A stretch of DNA of 43,774 nucleotides from an uncultured Verrucomicrobiales bacterium (GTDB lineage: Bacteria; Verrucomicrobiota; Verrucomicrobiia; Verrucomicrobiales; Akkermansiaceae). The notes under the pieces were generated by a model that saw only the letters and a program-made list of their open reading frames with translations, made no database searches and was not told the origin of the DNA. This document shows positions 24,252 through 31,854 of the stretch, in pieces (the stretch's first letter is position 1; each line of letters opens with the position of its first letter). The position numbers and the translations under genes are program-made. Where the stretch lies: assembly GCA_937916135.1 (NCBI GenBank), contig CALFTQ010000179.1, positions 1 through 43,774 on the forward strand, given 5' to 3'.

Positions 24252-25157
24252 AATACTCACCGCCTGCACATCCGCAGCAATCTGTGCCTGCAGCCCGGCC
24301 ACGGAAGCAAACTTACGCTCCGGACGCAGGAAGCGGAGCAGCTCCACCTGCAGCGGGCGTCCATATAAATCGCCCTGCCAGCCCAGCAGGTGCGTTTCCA
24401 GGCGCAGCACCTTCTGAGCCTCATCAATCGTAGGCCGGAGCCCCAGATTGGCAATACCGCGCACCACGGTGCCATCCACGCTGGCTGCGACCTCGTACAC
24501 CCCGAAGGGAGGCAGCACCGCCGCGGGGTGAATCTGCATATTCGCCGTGGGGAAACCCAGTTTCCGAGCCAGTTTCTGGCCGGGTTCCACAGTGCCGTGT
24601 ATGCTGAACGCATGCCCCAGCATCTCCTGCGCCAGGGGGAGATTGCCCTCTTGCAGCAGCTCGCGGATGCGGCTGGAGCAGATGCGCTCCCCCTGCAGCT
24701 CCGCCATATCCTGCACGCAGGCGCGCAGGCCGTGTTCAGCAGCGTATGCCTCCACAAAGGCGGCATTGCCCACGCCCCCCTTGCCGAAACGCCAGTTGCG
24801 GCCCACGGAAATACCGGCCATGCGGCAGGCACCACGCAGCGCACCCAGAAACTCACGGGGGCCCGTAGCCGCCAGCTCCGGGGTAAAGGGAAGCTCCAGC
24901 AGCACCTGCACCCCCAGCTCCGCCAGCAAGGCGCGTTTCTGCTCTGCCACCGGGGTAATCAGTTTCGGCTGCCGCTGCGGGGCCAGCACCGCCAGCGGGT
25001 GCTGCGCAAAAGTGAGCACCCCGCGCAAGGCTCCCGGCGTATCGGCCGATTCAATGACCCGGCGGTGCCCACGGTGCACCCCGTCGAAAAAGCCCATAGC
25101 CCAGTGAACCATGTGGTTCACCGCCGCAAGCTCAGCAATGGAATGCAGAATCAACAT
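24234..25157 (-). CDS. ribF: Bifunctional riboflavin kinase/FAD synthetase
   Basis: 307 residues, standard length. N-terminal FMN adenylyltransferase domain with MGFFDGVHRGHRRVI (about 21-35; HIGH-like motif) and C-terminal riboflavin kinase domain with GTVEPGQKLARKLGFPTANM (about 187-206; the PTAN motif). Makes FMN and FAD. Last gene of nrnA-truB-ribF, 4 nt after truB, an arrangement common in bacteria. The final residues are encoded by a repeat palindrome (see 24,229-24,251). No FMN riboswitch is seen. Confidence 0.96.
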   Translation of the reverse strand: MLILHSIAELAAVNHMVHWAMGFFDGVHRGHRRVIESADTPGALRGVLTFAQHPLAVLAPQRQPKLITPVAEQKRALLAELGVQVLLELPFTPELAATGPREFLGALRGACRMAGISVGRNWRFGKGGVGNAAFVEAYAAEHGLRACVQDMAELQGERICSSRIRELLQEGNLPLAQEMLGHAFSIHGTVEPGQKLARKLGFPTANMQIHPAAVLPPFGVYEVAASVDGTVVRGIANLGLRPTIDEAQKVLRLETHLLGWQGDLYGRPLQVELLRFLRPERKFASVAGLQAQIAADVQAVSIRSTGL

Positions 25158-25161
25158 CGTC

Positions 25162-25884
25162 TCAAGCGCGGTCAGCCAGCACCTTTTCCACCGGCAGCAG
25201 ACGCGCCAGCAGTTCCTCTCGTCCGGCAGCCTTCAGCGTGGGCACATCCACTGCCTCGGCAATATTGAACTTACCGCTGCGGATGCGGCGCAGCGCGGTG
25301 AGATGCGCCCCGCAGCCCAGATACTGCCCGATATCGTGCGCATAGGTGCGCACATAGAACCCCTTGGTGCAGTGCACGCGGAAATCCACCTCGGCCGCAG
25401 CGAGGTCAATGCGCGTGATTTCATAATCCAGCACCGCCACATGGCGGGCCTTGCGCTCCACCTCCTTGCCCTTGCGGGCCAGTTTGTAGCAGGGTACGCC
25501 ATTGATTTTCACCGCCGAATACATGGGCGGCACCTGGTCAAACTCGCCGTTGAAATGTTCGAACGCCGCGCGGATGTCCTCCTCTGAGAGCGCATCGGTC
25601 GGTTTTTCGGCCACCACCTCACCATCGGCATCCTGGCTGTTGGTCTCCACGCCCAGTTTCATGGTGGCGGTGTAGACCTTATCCTCGCACATGAGCAGGT
25701 CCTGCATCTTCGTTGCCTTGCCGATAACCACAATCAGCATGCCGGTAGCCATGGGGTCCAGCGTGCCGCAGTGGCCCACCTTCTTGGTCTGCAGAATCCG
25801 GCGGCAGAGCGCCACCGCATTGTGGGAAGTGAAGCCGGGGTCCTTATCCACCAGCAACACGCCGCTGGGTGCCTCCTCACTCAT
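25162..25884 (-). CDS. truB: tRNA pseudouridine-55 synthase
   Basis: 240 residues; makes pseudouridine 55 in the T-loop of tRNAs. N-terminal GVLLVDKDPGFTSHNAVALC, the catalytic-Asp motif VGHCGTLDPMATGML (Asp about 43), PPMYSAVKINGVPCYKLARKG, and CTKGFYVRTYAHDIGQYLG are all family blocks. Shorter than E. coli TruB (314) because the C-terminal PUA domain is lacking or reduced. Its ATG overlaps the stop of the DHH gene (ATGA). Confidence 0.96.
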   Translation of the reverse strand: MSEEAPSGVLLVDKDPGFTSHNAVALCRRILQTKKVGHCGTLDPMATGMLIVVIGKATKMQDLLMCEDKVYTATMKLGVETNSQDADGEVVAEKPTDALSEEDIRAAFEHFNGEFDQVPPMYSAVKINGVPCYKLARKGKEVERKARHVAVLDYEITRIDLAAAEVDFRVHCTKGFYVRTYAHDIGQYLGCGAHLTALRRIRSGKFNIAEAVDVPTLKAAGREELLARLLPVEKVLADRA

Positions 25885-26849
25885 GCCTGAAGCTCCTTTC
25901 TGATAGCGTTCAGCACGCGCTCACGGCAATCAGCCATCTCCCCGCGCATGCGGATTCCGGAGGCCATGGCATGCCCGCCACCGCCGAACTGCGCGGCAAT
26001 GGCCGCCACACTCACGGTGGGATCCTTGCTGCGCAGGGAAACGCGGATGCGCCCGTCATCCAGGTCCTCAAAAATCACCGCCACGCGCACTCCCTGGAGC
26101 ACGCGCACCACATCCACCAGGTCCTTGGTGTCCTCCAGCCCCACACCCAGCTCGGCCTTGCGGCCCGCCGGCATGGAATAGTGAGACAAAGCACCGCCGC
26201 ACTCCACCACCATGTGGTTAAGCACCTCGCGCTGCATCAGCATGGCAGTATAGGGAATTTCCTGGTATACGCGCCGATTCACATCCGCCACATCCACACC
26301 GGCGGCCAGCAGCTCACCGGCGGCGTGCATCACCTCCGGGGTGGTGCTGCCGTACTGGAACGAGCCCGTATCTGTGTTGATACCCACATAAAGCGCCTCC
26401 GCCATCGGTTTCGTGAGCTTCACGCCCCAGGATTTCAGCATGTTGAAAAGCACAAAGGCGCAGGCCGCCGTTTCCGGCTCAATCACGTGCATGTGGCCAT
26501 AGCGGGTATTTGTGCCGTGGTGGTCGATGTTCACAATGAGCGGAAACTCCGCAAAAAGCAGCTGCGAGCGGTCGCCCAGGCGCTTCCAGTCACCGGTGTC
26601 CACGCAGATGAGCATCTCCAGGTCAGCGGGCAACTCCTCCGGCAGCGGCAGAATCTGCTCCGTTCCCTCCAGGAAAGAATAGCGGGCGGGCACACCGTCC
26701 TCATTCCACATATAAACCTTCTTGCCCAGGCTCTGCAAGGCCAGGCCAAGCCCCAGCGTGGAACCGATGGCATCGCCATCCGGCCGGAAATGAGAAGTCA
26801 CACCAATGGTGCTGCACTGCTGAATACGGGATAAGAGTTGCTCGTACAT
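25881..26849 (-). CDS. nrnA: DHH/DHHA1 phosphoesterase, NrnA-like
   Basis: 322 residues. DHH motif I HFRPDGDAIGSTLGL (about 20-34), VDTGDWKRLG (about 83-92), the name motif NIDHHGTNTRYG (about 107-118), NTDTGSFQYGSTTPEV, and C-terminal DHHA1 AAIAAQFGGGGHAMASG. NrnA-type enzymes degrade nanoRNA and pAp; some relatives cleave cyclic dinucleotides, so the substrate is not certain. First gene of the operon with truB and ribF; rbfA, often upstream in other bacteria, is absent here. Confidence 0.92.
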   Translation of the reverse strand: MYEQLLSRIQQCSTIGVTSHFRPDGDAIGSTLGLGLALQSLGKKVYMWNEDGVPARYSFLEGTEQILPLPEELPADLEMLICVDTGDWKRLGDRSQLLFAEFPLIVNIDHHGTNTRYGHMHVIEPETAACAFVLFNMLKSWGVKLTKPMAEALYVGINTDTGSFQYGSTTPEVMHAAGELLAAGVDVADVNRRVYQEIPYTAMLMQREVLNHMVVECGGALSHYSMPAGRKAELGVGLEDTKDLVDVVRVLQGVRVAVIFEDLDDGRIRVSLRSKDPTVSVAAIAAQFGGGGHAMASGIRMRGEMADCRERVLNAIRKELQA

Positions 26850-26857
26850 GCGCGCTT

Positions 26858-26886
26858 ATCATACCGCGTTTCGGCACTCAGGTCAA
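26858..26886 (-). promoter_or_regulatory. Start-proximal promoter of nrnA-truB-ribF
   Basis: Minus-strand TTGACC (26881-26886), 17-bp spacer, TATGAT (26858-26863); ATG after 8 nt. The -35 box lies inside the end of the neighbouring acyltransferase gene. Confidence 0.65.
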
Positions 26887-27831
26887 CCGCTTTCGCGCCA
26901 GCAGCAGCGCCATGGTACGCGGAAAGCGCCGGTTCAGCCACCAGCCGGCGGCTGCCAGCAGGGGAATCACCAGCAGCGGCACCCAGATATTCCAGAGGAA
27001 ATGAGGGTTATAGCCGCCATACAACGGCGCCAGGAGAAAGGAATGCGCAGCGTAGATGAACAGCATCCACCGCCCGCAGAAGGCCAGGGCCGCTGCACCA
27101 CGCGGCAGATGCCGCGCACACGCAATTCCACCCAGCAGCATGAGCAGGGCCCAGCCCAGCGCCCCCACCGGCAGGCTGCAATGCCGCCACGGAAGCTCCA
27201 CCCACTGAGCATAAAGCGACAGCAGATACGGCTGGCTCAGGCAAATTACCCCCGCCAGGAAAAGCGCAGGCATATTTTTCTCCGCCCAATCCCCGATTCG
27301 CGCCAAGGGCAGCGTTTTCAAGGCAAAACCCAGCAGAAAAATCCAGAAATAATCAAAGCGCACCGCCGCGTACTGCGCGGGGGCCGTGGTATAGCTGCAA
27401 AGCATGAGCACCGGCACTGCCACCCGGACAAAGCGCGGCAAGACTCGCAAGGCCAGCAGCCCGGCAGCCACCAGTTGATACACCACGAGCGTTTTCAGGA
27501 ACCAGAGCGGCGTGTTGTACGCCGCCTCTCCCCAGCCGATGCTGCGCTGCCAGCTGAACTCAAAATCCGGGGCTGCCACCGCCATGAGCCCCAGGCTGAG
27601 CAGCGACCACAGCAGCCACGCCAGCGCCAGCCGTCCGGTGCGCACCAGCACATTGCCCACCTGCCCCGGCAGAAAATAACCCGCCAGCAGGAAAAACAGG
27701 ATAATCGCCCCGCCCACGGCTCGCCCCAGCCCCGCCGGGGCGGCATTCGCATGCAACCACACGATGCAGAACATAGCCAGCGTGCGGGCGCAATCCACCC
27801 AGCAGGCCCTGGTGGAGACGGCGCCGCTCAT
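26878..27831 (-). CDS. Acyltransferase 3-family membrane protein
   Basis: 317 residues with about 9-10 hydrophobic segments. The opening CWVDCARTLAMFCIVWLHAN matches the acyltransferase-3 (OafA/WecH-like) N-terminus: an Arg in helix 1 and a His at the end of that helix. A second group, FCGRWMLFIYAAHSFLLAP, fits the region near the C-terminal helices. Such enzymes O- or N-acylate sugars or other extracytoplasmic substrates; the target is unknown. Its ATG overlaps the stop of the M42 peptidase gene by 4 nt (ATGA), so the two are co-translated. Confidence 0.82.
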   Translation of the reverse strand: MSGAVSTRACWVDCARTLAMFCIVWLHANAAPAGLGRAVGGAIILFFLLAGYFLPGQVGNVLVRTGRLALAWLLWSLLSLGLMAVAAPDFEFSWQRSIGWGEAAYNTPLWFLKTLVVYQLVAAGLLALRVLPRFVRVAVPVLMLCSYTTAPAQYAAVRFDYFWIFLLGFALKTLPLARIGDWAEKNMPALFLAGVICLSQPYLLSLYAQWVELPWRHCSLPVGALGWALLMLLGGIACARHLPRGAAALAFCGRWMLFIYAAHSFLLAPLYGGYNPHFLWNIWVPLLVIPLLAAAGWWLNRRFPRTMALLLARKRLT

Positions 27832-28868
27832 TTGCTCACGCTGCGCACCAGCGCGCAGGCCAGGTCGATGCAGGATTCGAGGTCGCGGTCATCCAGGATT
27901 CCGTTGTGCGAGTGGATATAGCGCACCGGCACTCCGAACACGATGGCCGGGCAGCCATACCAGTGCGGGTAGGCGGCGGCGGCATCCGTGCCGCCGGTGC
28001 GGCGCACCGTGGGCTGGCAGGGGATATTCTCACGCTCAGCAATTTCCAGGACGGTATCCACCAGCGCAGGCGGGGTGATATTCGTGGGGTCGAACAGGCG
28101 CACCTGCACCCCCTTGCCCAGCACCCCCTGGCGGCATATACCGCTCTGGCCGTAGGTATCATCCGCCGGCGGTCCCTCCAGCACAATGGCTAAATCGGGG
28201 GTCTGTTCCAGCGCGCGGGCGCCGCGTGTGCCCACCTCCTCCTGCACGGTGCCGATAGCCTGCAAGGTGCAATCCAGCTGCTCGCCGGCCAGGCGGCGCA
28301 TCACCTCAATCATGCAGTAAACGCCGGCGCGGTTATCAAAAGCCTTGCCCATCCAGCGGTGGGGCAGCTCCAGCGGCTGGAGCTCCACATCCGGAGTCAC
28401 CGCGCATCCGATGCGGATGCCGCAGGCGGCCACCTCCTCCGCGCTGGAAGCGCCGATATCGATGAACAGAGAATCCGTACTCATCACCTGGTTGCGCTGA
28501 GACTCCGGCAGCAGGTGCGGCGGGCGCGTGCCTATCTGCCCGGGAATGCGGCGGCCATCGCGCGTATGCACCAGCACGCGCTGGCTGGGCAGCGTGTGGT
28601 TCCACCAGCCGCCCAGCGGCACAATGAGCAGGAAACCATCGGGCGTAATCCCCTGCACCATGAATCCGATTTCATCCATGTGCGCCAGCAGAGCCACCAC
28701 GGGGCCCGCCCCGCTGCCCTTCGCCTGGCAGATGAGGTTACCAGCCACGGTTTCCGTAATATCACAGCACTCCTGCAACTCCCCGGCAATGAGGGAGCGC
28801 ACCTCATCCTCAAACCCGGACACCCCGGCTGCATTGCTGCAGCGCTCAAGCAATTCTCTGTTCAGCAT
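27828..28868 (-). CDS. M42 family metallo-aminopeptidase
   Basis: 346 residues, the usual length of M42 (glutamyl aminopeptidase/PepA-type) enzymes, which form large dodecameric shells. Metal and catalytic motifs: VALLAHMDEIGFMV (first His-Asp), MGKAFDNRAGVYC (bridging Asp), IGTVQEEVGTRGARAL (catalytic Glu pair), and VRYIHSHNGILDDRDLE (final His). Also TDAAAAYPHWYGCPAIVFGVP before it. Some homologues are annotated as endoglucanases; the peptidase reading is better supported. First gene of the operon with the acyltransferase. Confidence 0.94.
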   Translation of the reverse strand: MLNRELLERCSNAAGVSGFEDEVRSLIAGELQECCDITETVAGNLICQAKGSGAGPVVALLAHMDEIGFMVQGITPDGFLLIVPLGGWWNHTLPSQRVLVHTRDGRRIPGQIGTRPPHLLPESQRNQVMSTDSLFIDIGASSAEEVAACGIRIGCAVTPDVELQPLELPHRWMGKAFDNRAGVYCMIEVMRRLAGEQLDCTLQAIGTVQEEVGTRGARALEQTPDLAIVLEGPPADDTYGQSGICRQGVLGKGVQVRLFDPTNITPPALVDTVLEIAERENIPCQPTVRRTGGTDAAAAYPHWYGCPAIVFGVPVRYIHSHNGILDDRDLESCIDLACALVRSVSK

Positions 28869-28874
28869 GCCCTT

Positions 28875-28903
28875 ACTTTACACCCGCCACCCCGGCGGGT
28901 CAA
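28875..28903 (-). promoter_or_regulatory. Start-proximal promoter of the M42-acyltransferase operon
   Basis: Minus-strand TTGACC (28898-28903), 17-bp spacer, TAAAGT (28875-28880); ATG after 6 nt, predicting a leaderless transcript. Confidence 0.65.
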
Positions 28904-28915
28904 GCAGATACAGCT

Positions 28916-28946
28916 CCGCCCCGCCAATTGCCTTTTGGCGGGGCGG
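28916..28946. terminator. Strong hairpin between L,D-transpeptidase and M42 genes
   Basis: Perfect 12-bp stem CCGCCCCGCCAA / TTGGCGGGGCGG with a 7-nt loop, between the transpeptidase stop and the M42 promoter. No clear T-run on the minus strand, so factor-independent termination is uncertain. Confidence 0.55.
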
Positions 28947-28967
28947 ATACCTGAAATCCGGAGAGGC

Positions 28968-29699
28968 TCAGGGCAGTTCCTCCGGTTGGGCCTCCGAGAC
29001 AGATTCAGCCTTCTCAATCTCACGCTGGGCCATGATGACCGCCACCGGGTAATTTGGTTCAACATCCTCCGAGATAATCACCCTGGTTCCGTACTCCACG
29101 ATATCGAAAAGCATGGTTGAAACCACGTGGGGCAGGCGGATGCACCCGTGCGAGAGTCGCTTGCCGGGCACCACCTTGCCGGTGTGCATACCCACGCCAT
29201 CAGACGTAAGGCGCATCCAGTTCGGCATGGGTGAGCCTTCGAAACGCCCGCCTTCCGGGATCTGTTCCGTAAAAGCATCCGCATTGCGGTTGATGCATTT
29301 ACCCTCGGCGTTATACATCTTGCCATACCGATTGGAGGCATGTTCCTTTTCCTTGAAACGCACCCGGTAAGGCCCCGTGGGGGTGGGATGCGTGTCTGCT
29401 CCGGTGGAAACTGGCCAATCCGCCGCCACCTGATTATCCACGTAAAGGCGCCCGCGCTGCTGGCTCAGGCAGATGATGACAGGACATTTTGCATCGGCCC
29501 GCTCCAGCAAGGCATCATCCAGGTAGACCTCCATCACAGCGGGATAACTTGAATTCCGGAACACAAACTGCTCGTAAGGAGTCATGGTCTCGTACTCCAG
29601 GGCGGGCGCCGCATAATTCGTCTGCGTGCAGGATGACAGGCCTGCCGCCAGAACTGCCGCAGAAACTGCTACAAAAAACTTTCGGACATCAATCATCAT
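28968..29699 (-). CDS. L,D-transpeptidase (YkuD), predicted lipoprotein
   Basis: 243 residues. Signal peptide with lipobox GLSSC (Cys about residue 24), then a YkuD domain (about 75-225) with the active-site block GVGMHTGKVVPGKRLSHGCIRL, split as MHTGKVVPGKRL and SHGCIRL: upstream His and catalytic Cys are both present. Such enzymes make 3-3 peptidoglycan cross-links or attach lipoproteins to the wall. It follows the second L,D-transpeptidase by 1 nt and shares its direction, so the two form an operon. A Glu-rich C-terminal tail (EIEKAESVSEAQPEE) follows the domain. Confidence 0.95.
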   Translation of the reverse strand: MMIDVRKFFVAVSAAVLAAGLSSCTQTNYAAPALEYETMTPYEQFVFRNSSYPAVMEVYLDDALLERADAKCPVIICLSQQRGRLYVDNQVAADWPVSTGADTHPTPTGPYRVRFKEKEHASNRYGKMYNAEGKCINRNADAFTEQIPEGGRFEGSPMPNWMRLTSDGVGMHTGKVVPGKRLSHGCIRLPHVVSTMLFDIVEYGTRVIISEDVEPNYPVAVIMAQREIEKAESVSEAQPEELP

Positions 29700-29700
29700 A

Positions 29701-30297
29701 TCACTTAATTTCCACCGGGGTTCCTACGGGGGTGTTATCAAAGAAAATCTTGGCCATGCGCTTAGGCAGACGGATACAGCCGTGGCTCTCCGGCGCGGAG
29801 GTCACCACACCTTCGTGCATCCATATACCACCCCATGTCAGCTGCATGCCATTGGTCATGGGAGCCCCTTTGTAGATACCGCCGGGTGGAATGGGTTCAC
29901 CTTTAGTATAATTATCTACCAGCGTGTTGCCATCAGCATCCACAATGCTGCCGTAGGTAGAGGAAATGTGGTCTTCATCCTTGGCAATAATCGGGAACAC
30001 CCCCTTGGGCGTATCCTTACCAGCCTTGCCGGATGAAATCGTACTCCACCCCACACGCCGACCAGCGATATAATAATGAGCCTGCTGCAGCTCAGTATCA
30101 ATCACAATGCGTCGGGGACCATCCAGGCCGGCGGGCACATCCCACTGCCCCGTGCTCACCGACTCCGTCACATCCACCTTGATTTTGGGGCGGGCAAAGG
30201 CGTAGCCTGTCGCCATTTGAGCCAAATCATTGGGATTATTCACACAGGAGGGCGCCAGCAGGGCCGCAACGGAACATATGAAAAGATATCGTTTCAT
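29701..30297 (-). CDS. L,D-transpeptidase (YkuD), predicted lipoprotein, first of a tandem pair
   Basis: 198 residues. Short signal with a lipobox-like LLAPSC (Cys about 18), then a YkuD domain with IWMHEGVVTSAPESHGCIRL: both His and Cys of the active site are intact. It is only moderately similar to its neighbour (shared GG-IYKGAP/GRFEGSP region and the active-site block), so this is an old duplication or two recruited paralogues. First gene of the pair. Confidence 0.95.
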   Translation of the reverse strand: MKRYLFICSVAALLAPSCVNNPNDLAQMATGYAFARPKIKVDVTESVSTGQWDVPAGLDGPRRIVIDTELQQAHYYIAGRRVGWSTISSGKAGKDTPKGVFPIIAKDEDHISSTYGSIVDADGNTLVDNYTKGEPIPPGGIYKGAPMTNGMQLTWGGIWMHEGVVTSAPESHGCIRLPKRMAKIFFDNTPVGTPVEIK

Positions 30298-30319
30298 TAT
30301 CAGATGCTATGGGTACCCG

Positions 30320-30351
30320 CATTTATGCACGCTAACCACCTTTTTGTCAAG
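30320..30351 (-). promoter_or_regulatory. Probable promoter of the L,D-transpeptidase pair
   Basis: Minus-strand TTGACA at about 30346-30351 with CATAAA/ATAAAT 17-18 bp downstream; leader of about 20 nt. The -10 is imperfect. Confidence 0.45.
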
Positions 30352-30404
30352 TACATTCCGTGCTCCCGGCAGATTATTTTCCAATGGTGCACCGCAGGTA
30401 CCGC

Positions 30405-30433
30405 TTGCCTCAGCGGCAGCTTCGTGTTAGCAT
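30405..30433 (+). promoter_or_regulatory. Start-proximal promoter of dus
   Basis: TTGCCT (30405-30410), 17-bp spacer, TAGCAT (30428-30433); ATG at 30440 after 6 nt. Confidence 0.55.
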
Positions 30434-30439
30434 AGGGGC

Positions 30440-31372
30440 ATGAGATTACTCCTGGCCCCCATGCAGGATGTGACAGACCTGGCTTTCATGCGCACGCTGC
30501 AACGAATTGACTCCCTCCCGGATGCATTCGTGACGGCCTATTTCCGGAGCACTCCCACCACCTGTGCACTGGCAGAGCACAACCTGCGCTGCATCGATGA
30601 AAATGAAACAGGAGTTCCCATCCTGGCCCAACTGGCCGGCAGCGATGCGACCGCCCTGCTGCGGGATGCCGCCATGCTGCTGAACCGCCCGGGGGTATCC
30701 GGTATCAACCTGAATGCGGGCTGTCCATCTCCTCTGGTCAATCGCCACGGTGCCGGCGCCGGGCTGCTGCGGGATCTGCCCCGCTTCGCAGAAATCGCCA
30801 GTAAGCTGCGCCGCGCCATCCCCGCAGGGCAATTCAGCATCAAATGCCGCCTGGGCTGGGAACATGCAGCCGCCGAATTCCCCTCTATCCTGGAAATCCT
30901 GCTCGCGTCATCCCCGGATGAAGTAAGCATACACGCCCGCACCCGCCAGCAGCTCTATGGCGGCACCCCGGATTTCCGCTATGTGCAGCAGGCAGTCGCC
31001 ACCCTGCCCTGCCCGGTGCTTGCCAATGGGGATATCTGCACCCCCCTGCAGGCCTTTGCCTGCCTGGAAATGACTGGTGCCACAGGTCTCATGATTGGCC
31101 GCGGCGCCGTGCGAAATCCCTACCTCTTCCGCCAGCTGCGCGGTGGCCCCGCCCCCACGGCAGAAGAAATGACGCAGTATTACAACATCCTCGTGGAGGA
31201 AACCGGCCGCGTACTCCTGCACAAACGCACCGAAAAAGGCCATTGCAACCGCATGAAGAAATACCTCGCATTCTGCTACCCGGATTTTCCCCCGGACGCC
31301 GAATACCGCCTCCGCCGCTGCACCAGCATCACCGAAATACTCCGCATCCTGAACCATTCGCGCCGGGGGTAA
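30440..31372 (+). CDS. tRNA-dihydrouridine synthase family protein
   Basis: 310 residues, FMN-dependent TIM barrel that reduces uridines in tRNA D-loops. Family blocks: LLLAPMQDVTDLAFM at the N-terminus, ILAQLAGSDATALLRDA, the active-site stretch GINLNAGCPSPLVNRHGAGAG (Cys about residue 94; split as GINLNAGCPSPLV and NRHGAGAG), VSIHARTRQQLYGG, VLANGDICTP and GLMIGRGAVRNPYLF. Which Dus subgroup it belongs to is not clear by eye. Its stop codon lies inside a GC-rich hairpin. Confidence 0.94.
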   Translation: MRLLLAPMQDVTDLAFMRTLQRIDSLPDAFVTAYFRSTPTTCALAEHNLRCIDENETGVPILAQLAGSDATALLRDAAMLLNRPGVSGINLNAGCPSPLVNRHGAGAGLLRDLPRFAEIASKLRRAIPAGQFSIKCRLGWEHAAAEFPSILEILLASSPDEVSIHARTRQQLYGGTPDFRYVQQAVATLPCPVLANGDICTPLQAFACLEMTGATGLMIGRGAVRNPYLFRQLRGGPAPTAEEMTQYYNILVEETGRVLLHKRTEKGHCNRMKKYLAFCYPDFPPDAEYRLRRCTSITEILRILNHSRRG

Positions 31373-31380
31373 AGCCCCCG
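31364..31380 (+). terminator. GC hairpin containing the dus stop codon
   Basis: CGGGGG (31364-31369) pairs with CCCCCG (31375-31380); the TAA stop of dus occupies the loop. No T-run follows. Same layout as the palindrome at the end of ribF. Confidence 0.6.
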
Positions 31381-31441
31381 CTCAATAGGCCGGGCTCCAC
31401 AAAATCATCTCCGGACAAACCATTTCCCTCGCCAGACTTCC

Positions 31442-31701
31442 GGAAGGAAATTCCCCGGGGCCACACGCATCCCAAAGATTTTGAGTGCAGAGCTCGACAA
31501 ATGGGAGTTTGTGGGGGAACTCTGTCGGAGCAAGGGACTTCAGTCCCGATTGGAAGCACCGTTATTTCGGGACTGAAGTCCCGTGCCCCGACAACGACAA
31601 ACATCAATTTATCAAGCAGAGGGGGCTTCTTCCCATGTTGCTGGTATTTCTATTGCTTACGAAATCTTTGGGGCACGTGTGCCCCGGAGCACTTCCTTTC
31701 C
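31442..31701. mobile_element. MITE-like inverted-repeat element, copy A
   Basis: About 260 bp without a gene. The two ends are imperfect inverted repeats of about 40 bp: left GGAAGGAAATTCCCCGGGGC then CACACGCATCCCAAAGATTT; right, reverse-complemented, GGAAAGGAAGTGCTCCGGGG then CACACGTGCCCCAAAGATTT. In the centre are two small hairpins in opposite orientation, GGGACTTCAGTCCC (31534-31547) and GGGACTGAAGTCCC (31569-31582). Much of it recurs, inverted, at 34.1 kb. No transposase or clear target duplication was seen, so a non-autonomous element is an inference. Confidence 0.75.
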
Positions 31702-31808
31702 CACGGTTTGTTACCTCCCCGCAGTTGTTCTTCAGGTCTGGGATTCCGCATCATCGCGGCTTCTTGCGGACTTTCACCGCAGTGCGCATATCGCACCAGT
31801 CGTACACA
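31702..31808. other. Gene-free stretch
   Basis: Between copy A and the lipoprotein terminator. I see no gene, promoter or repeat I can support. Confidence 0.4.
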
Positions 31809-31838
31809 AAGAAGGGACGCCGTCAGGCGTCCCTTCTT
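31809..31838 (-). terminator. Terminator of the lipoprotein gene
   Basis: Perfect 13-bp stem AAGAAGGGACGCC / GGCGTCCCTTCTT with loop GTCA, followed on the minus strand by TTTGTG. Confidence 0.75.
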
Positions 31839-31854
31839 CTCATTCTGAAAGATC

